A stretch of 19,695 nucleotides of DNA from Burkholderiales bacterium. Lineage in GTDB: Bacteria > Pseudomonadota > Gammaproteobacteria > Burkholderiales > SG8-39. The stretch is from NCBI GenBank assembly GCA_020846575.1, contig JADLDQ010000046.1, forward strand, positions 1-19,695, in the 5' to 3' direction. The notes beneath the pieces were generated by a model that was not told the DNA's origin, did not search any database, and was given only the letters and a program-made list of their open reading frames with translations. Positions 1 to 6,983 of this stretch are shown here, one piece after another (position 1 is the stretch's first letter; the number at the start of each line of letters is the position of its first letter). A program made the position numbers and the translations under genes.

Positions 1-128
1 CGAACGTATGTAATGCGCTCAGGCGCGCTCAGAGTCCGCTTGATCTGGTGGCGCCTCGTGTGCACACTCGAAAGCGTGCATCAAATGGCGCGATTTGTCC
101 AGTGCTTATTTATGGGTAGAGGGCAGGG
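1..128. other. Non-coding stretch downstream of hypE
   Basis: No gene is supported here. The stretch holds a 10-bp palindrome GTGTGCACAC at 58-67 and a short direct repeat GCGCTCAG near 16-33. It is more AT-rich near 105-118 than its surroundings. No stem followed by a T-run was seen on either strand, so no intrinsic terminator for the hyp operon can be claimed. Confidence 0.4.
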
Positions 129-1175
129 CTAGCAGATTCTCGGCAACTGCTCCCCGCTGGGCATGTCGAGCACGCGCTCGGTCGCGAACGGGCCTCGGAT
201 CACAACGCGGGGCCGGCTGGGCGCGGTGACTTCACCGATGATCGCGGCGCCGCCCTCGGGCGCGTGGGCGCTCAGCACCTGGAGCGCGCGTCCCGCGTCG
301 CGCGGCGCCACCCAGGCCGCGAAACGCCCCTCGCAGGCGAGGTGCAGCGGATCGAAACCCAGCAGCTCGCAGGCCGAGCGCACCGGCTCGCACACGGCGA
401 GCGCGCTCTCCGAGAGTCGCGCCCCGGTGCGCGAGGCCTCCGCCACCTCCACCACCGCCGCGGCGAGACCGCCGCGCGTCAGATCCCGCAGGCAGTGAAT
501 CTCGATGCCTTGCGCGAGCAGCGCCTGCACCGCCTCGCCGAGCGGCGCGCAGTCGCTTTCCACCGCGGACTCCAGCGCGAGTTCCGCGCGTGCGGCAAGC
601 ACCGCGATGCCGTGCCGGCCGAGGTCGCCGGAGACGAGCAGTGCGTCGCCGGGGCGCACCGAGGCGGGCAGGATCTCCAGACGGTGTTCGATCGCGCCGA
701 TGCCCGCGGTATTGACGTACAGGCCGTCCGCCTTGCCGCGCTCCACCACCTTGGTGTCGCCGGTGACGATGCGAACACCCGCGCGCCGCGCCGCGGCGGC
801 CATCGACTGCGCCAGGCGCCAAAGCGCCTGCATCTCCAGGCCCTCCTCGAGGATGAACCCGGCCGACAGGTGCAGCGCGCGCGCGCCGCACATCGCCAGG
901 TCGTTCACCGTGCCATACACCGCGCGCGAGCCGATGTCCCCGCCCGGGAAGAACAGCGGCCGCACCACGTAGGAATCGGTGGTGAACGCGAGCCGCGCGG
1001 CGGGCGCGTCGAACGCCGCCCCGTCGTGGGCCGCCGCCAGCACCGGGTTGTCGAAGGCGGCGCGGAACAGGCGGGAAATCAGCTCGTGCATCAAGCGGCC
1101 GCCGCCGCCGTGCGCGAGCAGCACGCGCGGGTAGTCGCGGATCGGCAGCGGGCAGGAGAATTCGAACCCGCTCAT
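129..1175 (-). CDS. hypE: Hydrogenase maturation protein HypE
   Basis: HypE dehydrates the thiocarbamoyl group that HypF places on its C-terminal cysteine, giving the cyanide ligands of the NiFe active site. It works in the cytoplasm with HypC and HypD. The 348-residue product starts MSGFEFSCPL, has the glycine-rich AHGGGGRLMHELI segment of the PurM/HypE fold and ATP site, and ends in PRIC, the conserved HypE tail with the acceptor Cys last. The ATG at 1175-1173 was chosen because it overlaps the hypD stop by four bases (ATGA) and gives the normal HypE N-terminus. The reading frame stays open far upstream, but that part is a shadow of hypD and hypC. It is the last gene of the run in the window. 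Identity is secure from both ends of the protein. Confidence 0.95.
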   Translation of the reverse strand: MSGFEFSCPLPIRDYPRVLLAHGGGGRLMHELISRLFRAAFDNPVLAAAHDGAAFDAPAARLAFTTDSYVVRPLFFPGGDIGSRAVYGTVNDLAMCGARALHLSAGFILEEGLEMQALWRLAQSMAAAARRAGVRIVTGDTKVVERGKADGLYVNTAGIGAIEHRLEILPASVRPGDALLVSGDLGRHGIAVLAARAELALESAVESDCAPLGEAVQALLAQGIEIHCLRDLTRGGLAAAVVEVAEASRTGARLSESALAVCEPVRSACELLGFDPLHLACEGRFAAWVAPRDAGRALQVLSAHAPEGGAAIIGEVTAPSRPRVVIRGPFATERVLDMPSGEQLPRIC

Positions 1176-2272
1176 GGCGCGATCGCCACCGGCCGGCGGT
1201 AGCGGTAATAGGCGGCGCAGGCGCCCTCGGAGGACACCATGGTCGCCCCGAGCGGCCGCTCGGGCGTGCAGCGGGTGCCGAAGGCAGGGCACTCGTGCGG
1301 TTTTTTCGCGCCCCTCAGCACCAGGCCCGACAGGCACTCGGAGGGCTGCGCGGGTACAGGCGCGGCGGCGGTGAAGCGCCGCCGCGCGTCGAAGCGCGCG
1401 TAGCGATCGCGCAGCGCGAAGCCGCTCGCGGCGATCTCGCCCATACCGCGCCAGCGCCTGGGCACGATGTCGAATACCTCGCCGATCAGCTCCCGTGCCG
1501 CGGGGTTGCCCTCGCGGCGCACCGCGCGCGCGTAGCAGTTCTCCACCTGCGCGCGGCCGGCTTCGAGCTGCTCGACGCAGGCGAGCGTCCCGTGGAGGAT
1601 GTCGAGCGGCTCGAAGCCGGTCACCACGATAGGCACGCGGTGCCGCGCGGCGAGCGGCTCGTACTCGGTATAGCCCATGACCGTGCAGACATGGCCGGCG
1701 GCGAGGAAGCCCTGCACGCGGTTGCCGGGCGCCTCGAGGATCGCCTCGATGGCGGGCGGAACGCGCACGTGGGCGCAGAGCATCGAGAAGTTGGCGAGAC
1801 CTTCGCGCGCCGCCTGCGCGACGGCGAGCGCGGTGGCCGGCGCGGTGGTCTCGAAGCCCACGGCGAAGAACACCACCTGCCGCTCGGGGTTCGCGCGTGC
1901 GAGTGGGAGCGCGTCCAGCGGCGAGAGCACCACCCGCACCTGGGCGCCGCGGGCGCGCGCCGAGAGCAGGTCCTCGCCCGATCCGGGCACGCGCAGCATG
2001 TCGCCGAAGGAGGCGAGGATGACGTCCGGCTGGAAGGCGATCGCGATCGCGCTGTCGATCATCTCCACCGGCGTCACGCACACCGGGCAGCCGGGCCCGT
2101 GGAGCAGCTCGATCCCGGCCGGGAGGAGCGCGTCGATGCCGAAGCGCATGATGGCGTGGGTCTGGCCGCCGCAGATTTCCATGATCGCCCAGGGGCGCGT
2201 GGCGATCCGTGCGATGCGGCGCGCGCAGGCGCGCGCAAGGCCGGGATCGCGATACTCGTCGAGGTGCTTCAC
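1172..2272 (-). CDS. hypD: Hydrogenase maturation protein HypD
   Basis: HypD is an iron-sulfur scaffold which, with HypC, assembles the Fe(CN)2CO unit. The 366-residue product has the family signatures: MEICGGQTHAIMRFG with Cys34, HGPGCPVCVTP with Cys62 and Cys65, and a C-terminal region with FGTRCTPERPLGA and SSEGACAAYYRYR, which supplies the [4Fe-4S] cysteines. Length is normal for the family. The start is a GTG at 2272-2270 that overlaps the hypC stop by four bases, and its own stop overlaps the hypE ATG by four bases, so hypC-hypD-hypE are translationally coupled. No key residue appears to be missing. Confidence 0.96.
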   Translation of the reverse strand: MKHLDEYRDPGLARACARRIARIATRPWAIMEICGGQTHAIMRFGIDALLPAGIELLHGPGCPVCVTPVEMIDSAIAIAFQPDVILASFGDMLRVPGSGEDLLSARARGAQVRVVLSPLDALPLARANPERQVVFFAVGFETTAPATALAVAQAAREGLANFSMLCAHVRVPPAIEAILEAPGNRVQGFLAAGHVCTVMGYTEYEPLAARHRVPIVVTGFEPLDILHGTLACVEQLEAGRAQVENCYARAVRREGNPAARELIGEVFDIVPRRWRGMGEIAASGFALRDRYARFDARRRFTAAAPVPAQPSECLSGLVLRGAKKPHECPAFGTRCTPERPLGATMVSSEGACAAYYRYRRPVAIAP

Positions 2273-2526
2273 GGCGCGGGCTCCGGCGGGCCGTCCTCGA
2301 GAGCCCGAATCTCGCGGAACTGCGCGAGCGCGCGCTCGGCTTGCTCCGCGTCGATGCAGCCGATGGCGATGCCCGCGTGCACCAGCACCCAGTCGCCGAC
2401 GCCGGCCTCGGGCGCGAGCGCGAGGTTGGTCTCGCGCAGCGTGCCGCCGAAGTCCACGCGGGCGCGGCGGGCGAGCGGCGCGTCCTCGAGGATTTCAACC
2501 ACCTGGCCAGGGACCGATAGGCACAT
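2269..2526 (-). CDS. hypC: Hydrogenase assembly chaperone HypC
   Basis: HypC/HybG-type chaperones carry the Fe(CN)2CO group with HypD and deliver it to the immature large subunit. The 85-residue product begins MCLSVPGQVVEI, the expected MCL-(A/S)-(I/V)-PG start whose Cys2 is essential in the family. It continues with VDFGGTLRETNLAL and VGDWVLVHAGIAIGCID, the typical HypC core. The start codon is fixed by that N-terminus, although no good Shine-Dalgarno is visible upstream. A 174-base gap separates it from hypA, so hypCDE may have its own promoter. Confidence 0.95.
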   Translation of the reverse strand: MCLSVPGQVVEILEDAPLARRARVDFGGTLRETNLALAPEAGVGDWVLVHAGIAIGCIDAEQAERALAQFREIRALEDGPPEPAP

Positions 2527-2700
2527 CAGTCGTCAGAAGCTTTCGAACCGCAACTTGGTTAAACGGGCCTACGTGTCACGGCTTGCCCGCCACTCGAATC
2601 CGCGCCGCACGCGAACTGCACCGAGTCCTGAAGACACACGCAGCTGCGTATGTTCGTCGGGCTTGCGCTTCCGGTCAAACAGTCCCCATTCTTCTCCTGT
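2527..2700 (-). other. hypA-hypC intergenic gap with an imperfect palindrome
   Basis: This is the longest gap between hypE and the CNB-domain gene. It holds a 12-bp perfect palindrome ACGCAGCTGCGT at 2638-2649, extended to 20 bp (2634-2653) with one mismatched pair. The gap could carry a promoter or operator for hypCDE, but no clear -35/-10 pair is visible. Reading through the hypA stop in the same frame stays open for about 43 codons without a Cys pair, so no lost HypA zinc finger is hidden there. Confidence 0.35.
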
Positions 2701-2949
2701 CTACATCTCGAGTTCCACGTCGACCAGGAACACGTCGTGGAGTTCTTGCGTTTCCTCAGCCTCGACCATCGCTCCTTCGGCGATCGAGCCGCGTGCGGCC
2801 TGCTCGAAATGCTCGCGGAAATGCGCGGGCGACATGTGGGACAAGGCGCCCAGGCGCACGCGCACGGCGGTCACGCGCCTGGCGCGGTTCGCCTCCGCGA
2901 GCGCGCGGATGCGCGCCATGAGGGCGTTCATCACCGACTGATCATGCAT
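2701..2949 (-). CDS. hypA: Short HypA-like nickel metallochaperone without zinc ribbon
   Basis: HypA passes nickel to the hydrogenase large subunit together with HypB. The 82-residue product starts MHDQSVMNALMARI, keeping Met1 and His2 of the nickel site (usual motif MHE). It has the family core VTAVRVRLGALSHMSPAHFREHF and GSIAEGAMVEAEE. Usual HypA proteins have about 113-120 residues with a zinc ribbon of two CxxC pairs after this point. Here there is no cysteine at all, and the core runs directly into HDVFLVDVELEM, which resembles the last beta strand of normal HypA. The ATG overlaps the protease stop by eight bases. The looks are of a clean internal loss of the ribbon, probably a family variant that travels with this hydrogenase type, rather than a frameshift. 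HypA identity is fairly sure; function without zinc is inference. Confidence 0.82.
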   Translation of the reverse strand: MHDQSVMNALMARIRALAEANRARRVTAVRVRLGALSHMSPAHFREHFEQAARGSIAEGAMVEAEETQELHDVFLVDVELEM

Positions 2950-3403
2950 GGCCGCACGCGCGCACGATCTCGAGTGCCGCCTCCTCGACCGCCCGCGCGA
3001 CTTCGGGCGTGAGCCCGGCGCCGTGGCCGAAGTCGCGGCCCGCGATGCCGTAGATCACGAGGCTTGCCGGCAGCCGCCCGAGGGCGCGCGCGAGTTCCAC
3101 CGCCTCGCCGATACCGAAGCCGTGCGTCGAGGCGCCCGCGCACGCCGGCATTGGCCCGGCCGCGCCGTCGATGCGCTGCACGGCGCCGCACGGCGCACCG
3201 GTGCGCAGCGCGTCGACGATGATCACCCGTTCGCGCCCCGCCCAGAGGGCGCAAAGGTCGGACAGGTCGCCCGCCGCCTCGATCACGTCGATCGCCCCGC
3301 CGGCAAGCGCCGCCACCCGCCGCGCCGCCTCGATGCCCGCCGCGTCGTCGCGCCGCAATTCGTTCCCCGCGCCGATCACCAGCGGCTTCACGTCCTTGCT
3401 CAC
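2942..3403 (-). CDS. Hydrogenase maturation protease (peptidase M52, HycI/HoxM/HybD type)
   Basis: The product cleaves the C-terminal extension of the large subunit after nickel insertion. It is 153 residues long, starting VSKDVKPLVIGAGNELRRDD. The acidic residue in RRDD (Asp20), Asp64 in IIVDALRTG and His94 in ASTHGFGIGE match the three nickel-contacting positions known in HybD (Glu16, Asp62, His93). The GTG start at 3403-3401 overlaps the hydA stop by four bases, so protease and substrate are made together. The frame is open for hundreds of codons upstream, but that is only the shadow of hydA. Its 3' end overlaps hypA by eight bases. Its substrate is almost certainly the adjacent hydA product. 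Confidence 0.93.
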   Translation of the reverse strand: MSKDVKPLVIGAGNELRRDDAAGIEAARRVAALAGGAIDVIEAAGDLSDLCALWAGRERVIIVDALRTGAPCGAVQRIDGAAGPMPACAGASTHGFGIGEAVELARALGRLPASLVIYGIAGRDFGHGAGLTPEVARAVEEAALEIVRACGHA

Positions 3404-4698
3404 CGGCGGTTCACTTCCAGGCGCAGGAAGTGAGTGGCGCAGGAGATGCACGGGTCGTAGTTGCGGATCGCCTGCTCGCAGCGGTGGGTGAGCGCCGCGT
3501 CGTCCAGATGCAGAGACCGATCCACCAGCGCGCGCAGGTCGGACTCGATGCTCTTCTGGTTCTGCGAGGTCGGCGGCACGATGTTCGCCTCGGCGATGCG
3601 CCCGTCGGCTTCCAGGCGATAGCGGTGGTAGAGCGATCCGCGCGGCGCCTCGGTGATCGCGCAGCCCGCGCCGGCGCGAGGCGTGGCGGGCACGAATGCC
3701 CGTTTCGGCTCCTCGTAGCCATGGATGAGGCGCAGCGCCTCGTCGCAGGCGAAAAGGGTCTCCACCGCGCGCACCACGATGCTCTTGAAGGGGTTGCGGC
3801 AGGTCTGCCCGAGCCCGGCCTCGCGTGCCGCCTGCTGCGCGATCCCTGGCAACCGCTCGAAGTTCAGGCTGTAGCGCGCGAGCGGCCCCACCAGGTACGC
3901 GCCGCGGCCGCGGATCACCGAGTGCAGCGCGTTCGAGTGCGCGACGTGCTCCTCGACGAAGTGCGCCGCGTATTCGCCGGCCGCGATGTCCAGCCCCGCC
4001 GAGGACGCGAGCCGTCCCTCGCAGAACGGGTACTCGGAGGGATGTCGCAGCGCCACGAACTCGTAGTCGGGTTCCAGATCCGGGAACTCGAACCCGGCCA
4101 CCCAGCTCACCGTGGCCAGGGCCGCCTCGCGCGCGCGCTCCAGCGGCGCGAGCAGCGCGCGCAGCTCGCCCCGGGACGGCGCGCGGTGGAAGCCCCCGAC
4201 CCGCACGTTGATCGGGTGGATCTCGCGCCCCCCCACGACGCGCACGATATCGTTGCCCGCCTTCTTCAGCGCGAGCCCGCGCTCGACGATCGTGCGGTGG
4301 TCCTTCGCCAGGGCGATCGCGTCCGGGTAGCCGAGGAAGTCGGGGGCGTGCAGCATGTACACGTGCAGGGCGTGGCTCTCGATCCACTCGCCGCAGTACA
4401 GGAGCCGGCGAAGGGCGCGAAGCGGCGCATCGACCTCGATCCCCAGCGCGGCCTCCATCGCGTGCACCGCGCTCATCTGGTAGGCGACCGGGCAGATGCC
4501 GCAGATGCGCGCGGTGATGTCCGACGCCTCCGAGTAGTCACGCCCGCGCAGGAACGCCTCGAAGAAGCGCGGCGGCTCGTAGATCTCCAGGCGCACCGAA
4601 TCGACCCGGCCGCCGCGCACTTCGACGTGCATCGCGCCCTCGCCCTCGACGCGCGCCAGCGCCTCGACCCGGATGCGGCGAGAGCTATCGGCGCTCAT
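3400..4698 (-). CDS. hydA: [NiFe]-hydrogenase large (alpha) subunit, group 3b-like
   Basis: This is the catalytic subunit carrying the NiFe(CN)2CO centre of a cytoplasmic, NAD(P)-linked hydrogenase. The 432-residue product has the N-terminal ligand motif RICGICP (Cys66, Cys69) and the C-terminal motif DPCISCATH (Cys417, Cys420, His423). Nine residues (FLRLEVNRR) follow His423 and fit the extension removed by the M52 protease encoded next. The start at 4698 follows the family N-terminus RIRVEALARVEGEGA. It overlaps the small-subunit gene by 14 bases. Assignment to group 3b (HydA of the HydBGDA or sulfhydrogenase type) rests on motif style plus the four-subunit set hydB-hydG-hydD-hydA; group 3b enzymes usually couple H2 to NADP(H). 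Confidence 0.94.
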   Translation of the reverse strand: MSADSSRRIRVEALARVEGEGAMHVEVRGGRVDSVRLEIYEPPRFFEAFLRGRDYSEASDITARICGICPVAYQMSAVHAMEAALGIEVDAPLRALRRLLYCGEWIESHALHVYMLHAPDFLGYPDAIALAKDHRTIVERGLALKKAGNDIVRVVGGREIHPINVRVGGFHRAPSRGELRALLAPLERAREAALATVSWVAGFEFPDLEPDYEFVALRHPSEYPFCEGRLASSAGLDIAAGEYAAHFVEEHVAHSNALHSVIRGRGAYLVGPLARYSLNFERLPGIAQQAAREAGLGQTCRNPFKSIVVRAVETLFACDEALRLIHGYEEPKRAFVPATPRAGAGCAITEAPRGSLYHRYRLEADGRIAEANIVPPTSQNQKSIESDLRALVDRSLHLDDAALTHRCEQAIRNYDPCISCATHFLRLEVNRR

Positions 4699-5470
4699 GG
4701 ACGTCGCCCTCCTTGCGGAACGCCTCGGCCCCGGCGTTGTAGGTTCGGAAGGCGCGCGCGATCGCCGCCTCGGAAGCGCCCAGCGCCTTCCAGCCGGAGG
4801 CGAGCGAGGTGGTGTTGGGCGACTCCTTCGGCCCGAAGCAGCCGTAGCAGCCGCGGTCGTAGGCGGGACAGATCGCGCCGCAGCCGGCGTGGGTCACCGG
4901 GCCGAGGCAGGGCGTGCCGCGCGCCACCATGACGCACACCGCACCGCGTCGCTTGCACTCCAGGCAGACGCTATGCGCGCGCACGCCGGGCGCGCGCCCG
5001 CGCAGGAACGCGGTGATCACGTCCAGCAGCTGGCCCTTGTCCACCGGGCAGCCGCGCAGCTCGAAATCCACCGGCACGTGCGCCGAGATCGGGGTCGAGG
5101 TGGCGAGCGTGGAAATGTATTCCGGCCGGGCGTAGACGATCGAGGTGAATTCCTTCACGTCGGCGAAGTTGCGCAGCGCCTGGATGCCGCCGGCGGTGGC
5201 GCAGGCGCCGATGGTGACGAGCGTCCTGGACTGCGCGCGCACCTCGCGGATGCGCCGCGCATCGTGCTCGGTGGTGATCGAGCCTTCCACCAGGGCGAGG
5301 TCGTAGGGGCCGGCGAGCACCCTGCTGGAGGCCTCCAGGAAGTTCGCGATCTCCACCGCCCCGGCCAGCGCCAGCAGCTCGTCCTCGCAGTCCAGCAGCG
5401 AGAGCTGGCAGCCGTCGCAGGAGGCGAACTTGAACACCGCCAGGCTCGGGCGCGCGCGCGCGGGCTTCAC
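4685..5470 (-). CDS. hydD: [NiFe]-hydrogenase small (delta) subunit
   Basis: This iron-sulfur subunit relays electrons between the NiFe centre and the HydBG diaphorase part. With the GTG start at 5470-5468 it has 261 residues and begins VKPARARPSLAVFKFASC. FASCDGCQLSLLDCEDE (Cys18, Cys21, Cys28), VTIGACATAGGIQ and RGCPVDK bring the proximal-cluster ligands. The C-terminal part, with CLECKRRGAVC, GTPCLGPVTHAGCGAICPAYDRGCYGC, supplies the further clusters. There is no Tat signal, as expected for a cytoplasmic group 3 enzyme. The GTG overlaps the hydG stop by four bases; longer upstream starts in this frame lie inside hydG and were not used. Confidence 0.94.
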   Translation of the reverse strand: MKPARARPSLAVFKFASCDGCQLSLLDCEDELLALAGAVEIANFLEASSRVLAGPYDLALVEGSITTEHDARRIREVRAQSRTLVTIGACATAGGIQALRNFADVKEFTSIVYARPEYISTLATSTPISAHVPVDFELRGCPVDKGQLLDVITAFLRGRAPGVRAHSVCLECKRRGAVCVMVARGTPCLGPVTHAGCGAICPAYDRGCYGCFGPKESPNTTSLASGWKALGASEAAIARAFRTYNAGAEAFRKEGDVHERR

Positions 5471-6306
5471 AGCTCGCGCACTCCGAGCAGGCGCTCGAGC
5501 CGCTCGAGCGGGACAACCGGACCGTCCCGGCACACGAACGCGGACCCGTACTGGCAGTGTCCGCAGAACCCGACCGCGCATTTCATGTTGCGCTCCATCG
5601 AGATGAAGACCCGCGCGGGCGGCACCCCGATCCCCGCCAGGTCGGTGGCGACGTGGCGCATCATCACCTCCGGGCCGCACACCAGCACCATCGAATTCGC
5701 CGGATCGAAGCTGCTACGGCGCAGCAGCTTGGTCACCACGCCCAAGTTGCCGCGCCACTCGGGGCCCGCGGTATCGACGGTGACCTCGACCTCGATGTCG
5801 AAACGGCTGCGCCAGCGGCGCAGCTCGCTCGCGTAGAGCAGCTGCTGCGGCGAGCGGCTGCCGTAGAGCAGGCTCACCCGCCCGAAGCGCGCGCGCTCGG
5901 CGAGCAGCCGGTACAGGGCCGGGCGCAGCGGCGCGAGCCCGATGCCCCCGGCAAGCACCACCACGTCCGCGCCCGGCGCCGCATCCAGCGGCCAGCCGGC
6001 GCCGTACGGACCGCGCACCCCAAGGCGCGCGCCGCGCCCCAGGGCTGCCAGCGCCTGCGTGGTCCGGCCCACCGCGCGCACCGTGTGCACCAGGCGTTCG
6101 GGTCGCGCCGGATCGCCGCTGATCGAGATCGGCACCTCGCCGATGCCGAAGGCGTACAGCATGTTGAACTGCCCGGGCAGGAATTCGAACGGCCCGCCCG
6201 GGTCGATCTCCAGCGTCCAGGTATCGGCCAGCTCCTGGCGGCGCGCGCGCACCCGCATGAACTGCGGCAGCGTGTGCTCCGCGGCGGCGTGAAGCGCGGC
6301 GGCCAT
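5467..6306 (-). CDS. hydG: Hydrogenase gamma subunit, FAD/NAD(P)-binding with [2Fe-2S]
   Basis: This is the diaphorase subunit that exchanges electrons with NAD(P)H. The 279-residue product has a ferredoxin-reductase-type FAD domain (EFLPGQFNMLYAFGIGEVPISIS, about residues 41-63), an NAD(P)-binding segment VVVLAGGIGLAPLRPAL (116-131), the LVCGPEVMM motif (208-216) and a C-terminal [2Fe-2S] set at Cys243, Cys248, Cys251 and Cys259 (MERNMKCAVGFCGHCQYGSAFVC). The ATG at 6306 was preferred because an AGGGG ribosome site lies just upstream, overlapping the stop of the CNB gene. It matches HydG of sulfhydrogenase and SudB-like proteins. In-frame starts further upstream lie inside the previous gene. 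Confidence 0.92.
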   Translation of the reverse strand: MAAALHAAAEHTLPQFMRVRARRQELADTWTLEIDPGGPFEFLPGQFNMLYAFGIGEVPISISGDPARPERLVHTVRAVGRTTQALAALGRGARLGVRGPYGAGWPLDAAPGADVVVLAGGIGLAPLRPALYRLLAERARFGRVSLLYGSRSPQQLLYASELRRWRSRFDIEVEVTVDTAGPEWRGNLGVVTKLLRRSSFDPANSMVLVCGPEVMMRHVATDLAGIGVPPARVFISMERNMKCAVGFCGHCQYGSAFVCRDGPVVPLERLERLLGVREL

Positions 6307-6317
6307 AGCGCGCGCCC

Positions 6318-6794
6318 CTAGTCTGCGGCGGCGCCGCCCGGCGCGCCGAACACATCGAGCATGCGCAGCCGCGTCGATTGCAGGCGCGAGGTCATGATGC
6401 CGGCGAAGCTCTTCATCAGCGTATACCCCAGTCGCGGGTCGGCGTCGCACTTGCCGCGCAGGCACTTGCCGTCGAAGCTGATGGTGTGCACCGTGCCGAT
6501 GGCGCGCGCGTCGAAGCGTACCTTGTAGGGCGGAAAGAGCCACGACAGCCCCACGATCTCGCCCTCCTGCAGGGTCTCGATCACCGTCTCGCCGCGCTCG
6601 GGCAGGTGCACCGAGAGCCGCACCCGGCCCTTGCGGATGGCGAAGAACTCGTTCGCGTCCTCGCCCTCGCGCATCAGCACCTCGCCGTCGCGGAACGAGC
6701 GGTTGCGCCCGCAGCCGGCCACCAGGGCGCGCTGCGCGGCATCCAGGTCACGGAACGCCGCGTGCTCGGTCACCAGGTCTTCGATGGTCTTCAT
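6318..6794 (-). CDS. Cyclic-nucleotide-binding-like domain protein without HTH
   Basis: The 158-residue product MKTIEDLVTEHAAF... is a single CRP-type effector domain. Beta-roll signatures are FRDGEVLMREGEDANEFFAIRKGRVRLSV and LQEGEIVGLSWLFPP, followed by a dimerisation-type helix (FAGIMTSRLQSTRLRMLDVFG). It ends there, with no DNA-binding helix-turn-helix. The usual cAMP-contact pattern is not clearly present (PPYKVRFDARA instead of a standard R-(S/T)-A). A Cys pair occurs in FDGKCLRGKCDAD. The ATG at 6794 has GGGAG about nine bases upstream. It sits between hydB and hydG, so it is probably an accessory or sensor of the hydrogenase complex rather than a transcription factor. That role is inference; the fold is clear. 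Confidence 0.82.
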   Translation of the reverse strand: MKTIEDLVTEHAAFRDLDAAQRALVAGCGRNRSFRDGEVLMREGEDANEFFAIRKGRVRLSVHLPERGETVIETLQEGEIVGLSWLFPPYKVRFDARAIGTVHTISFDGKCLRGKCDADPRLGYTLMKSFAGIMTSRLQSTRLRMLDVFGAPGGAAAD

Positions 6795-6893
6795 TGGGAT
6801 GTTCTCCCGCGTCGCTTCAGGCCGGGAATTCGCTGGCCGAAAAATCCGGCACAGGGCTGAATGCAGGGTTGCGCCGTCCCGCATCGGGGCCGT

Positions 6894-6933
6894 ATCCTTG
6901 CCGCGATTGCACGCGCGCAATCGCGGCAAGGAT
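6894..6933. repeat. Perfect 17-bp inverted repeat between hydB and the CNB gene
   Basis: The left arm ATCCTTGCCGCGATTGC (6894-6910) is repeated as its exact reverse complement at 6917-6933, with a six-base loop. It lies in the 189-base gap inside the hydrogenase gene run and would form a very stable RNA hairpin in a minus-strand transcript. No T-run follows on either strand, so it is not a standard intrinsic terminator. It may act as an mRNA processing or stability element, an attenuator, or a copy of a genome-wide palindromic repeat. Confidence 0.9.
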
Positions 6934-6983
6934 CGGCAAGCCATGCACGTTTGCGCGACTGCGATGCCGGCGACCAAGGACCG

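Noticed and set aside
58..67. Palindrome GTGTGCACAC as an operator
   Set aside because: It is short, there is no known gene start next to it in the window, and such palindromes occur by chance.
129..2498. Single 789-residue minus-strand reading frame
   Set aside because: Only the part from 1175 down is HypE. The rest overlaps hypD and hypC in another frame and has the Arg/Ala-rich look of a GC-rich shadow frame.
2527..2760. Frameshifted zinc-ribbon part of hypA downstream of its stop
   Set aside because: The three minus-strand frames show no pair of CxxC motifs at the right distance, and the existing C-terminus already looks like the final HypA strand.
2942..4387. 481-residue minus-strand frame containing the protease
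   Set aside because: Everything upstream of 3403 lies inside hydA in another frame; the M52 family fold begins at the GTG there.
6795..6983. Intrinsic terminator at the 17-bp inverted repeat
   Set aside because: The stem is strong, but no T-run follows on either strand.
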